Shown here piece after piece: positions 20,713-20,893 of a DNA stretch of 20,893 nt. Position 1 is the stretch's first letter. Each line of letters opens with the position of its first letter. The position numbers and the translations under genes were made by a program. Source of the DNA: Dehalococcoidia bacterium (GTDB lineage Bacteria; Chloroflexota; Dehalococcoidia; GIF9; AB-539-J10). A model generated the notes under the pieces. It saw only the letters and a program-made list of their open reading frames with translations, did no database searches and was not told the origin of the DNA. Where the stretch lies: contig JALNYR010000031.1 of NCBI GenBank assembly GCA_023229725.1, forward strand, positions 1 through 20,893, in the 5' to 3' direction.

Positions 20713-20726
20713 ATCCGCTCGTCGGA

Positions 20727-20769
20727 CGCCCTCCGCTGCCGCCATCACGCGGCCCTGGTCATCCCGCGT
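20727..20769 (+). repeat. Direct repeat, copy 2
   Basis: Near-identical to 20561-20603; it ends about 18 bases before the transposase stop codon. Confidence 0.65.
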
Positions 20770-20786
20770 AGATACCGTCTTGCCTG

Positions 20787-20893
20787 TCAAGCTGCCATAG
20801 CTATGGACGGGTCGAAAGGTCTGCCGCTCTTGAGCACGCCGTAGGCGATGTGGACGAGTTTGCGCATGGCCGCTCCGACGATGACCATGGGGC
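20787..20893 (-). mobile_element. IS110-family transposase, C-terminal end (runs off the right edge)
   Basis: The last 34 codons are present on the minus strand, ending in a TGA at 20787-20789. The peptide PMVIVGAAMRKLVHIAYGVL followed by KSGRPFDPSIAMAA matches the C-terminus of IS110/IS1111-group transposases, where the AMRKLLHIAYGVLKSGKPFD block is highly conserved. These elements use a DEDD recombinase guided by a bridge RNA and often have no terminal inverted repeats. The catalytic domains lie beyond the window, so intactness is unknown. The coding region ends just right of the REP-like tract, and the element's end should lie within the preceding few hundred bases. Confidence 0.85.

Larger units (their letters stand above)
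20101..20786. repeat. Gene-free tract of GTAG-headed REP-like palindromes
   Basis: No credible gene lies in these 686 bases; open frames are short, in all directions and have no family motif. The tract contains eight short stem-loop repeats that begin GTAGGGGC or GTAGCGGC (listed singly), two copies of a roughly 41-base direct repeat and several smaller hairpins. Spacing is irregular, so this is not a CRISPR array. GTAG followed by a palindrome is the form of bacterial REP sequences mobilised by RAYT transposases. Confidence 0.75.

Noticed and set aside
20101..20786. A possible CRISPR array
   Set aside because: Units are individually palindromic with different cores, irregularly spaced, in both orientations, and no cas gene is near.
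20795..20806. The 12-bp palindrome CCATAGCTATGG
   Set aside because: It lies inside the transposase coding sequence and is short enough to be incidental.

Overview
This GC-rich window looks like a chromosomal segment of an anaerobic or microaerophilic bacterium, most plausibly from the Chloroflexota (Dehalococcoidia-like). That placement is inference. It rests on the rplU-rpmA-rpmE-DUF1385 order, a stand-alone DUF2344 protein, a YuiD-type DUF212 protein, a FabL-type enoyl reductase, a HadAB-like dehydratase pair and a methanogen/sulfate-reducer type homocysteine operon. Genes are densely packed with short or overlapping junctions, and GTG/TTG starts are frequent. No phage, plasmid or rRNA/tRNA genes were seen. 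Mobile DNA appears only at the right end.

Layout. (1) 1-2408, minus strand: a zinc-ribbon protein, LemA and the start of HtpX (membrane protease, cut by the window edge), preceded by panB (ketopantoate hydroxymethyltransferase), which has its own extended -10 promoter. (2) 2633-7629, minus strand: a type II fatty-acid/phospholipid operon read as hadA-like, hadB-like, plsX, acpP, fabL, fabF, fabG. Together these supply condensation (FabF), ketoreduction (FabG), dehydration (HadAB-like), enoyl reduction (FabL), the acyl carrier and the first acyl-phosphate step of phospholipid synthesis (PlsX). (3) 7801-11445, plus strand: a YuiD-like membrane protein, a small rhomboid protease, an alpha/beta hydrolase, the ribosomal protein operon rplU-rpmA-rpmE closed by a strong terminator, then a DUF1385 membrane protein whose stop codon overlaps that of the convergent hisI. 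(4) 11442-17405, minus strand: a CNNM/CBS 'hemolysin' membrane protein, a DUF2344 protein, a histidine phosphatase, tilS and truB (tRNA modification), then hisA-hisI. (5) 17718-20100, plus strand: a three-gene operon, DUF39 sulfurtransferase, NIL-domain ferredoxin and UPF0280/ApbE-like protein, which matches the aspartate-semialdehyde plus sulfide route to homocysteine. It is preceded by an 18-bp perfect palindrome over a -10 box and a structured leader. (6) 20101-20893: a gene-free tract packed with GTAG-headed REP-like palindromes, including an inverted BIME-like pair, abutting the C-terminal end of an IS110-family transposase.

The most interesting observations are the complete homocysteine operon with its palindromic operator candidate, the REP/BIME cluster beside an IS110 element, a probable ATT start codon for rplU, apparently leaderless transcripts for the rhomboid gene and truB, and a fatty-acid operon built from HadAB-like and FabL enzymes instead of FabZ/FabI.
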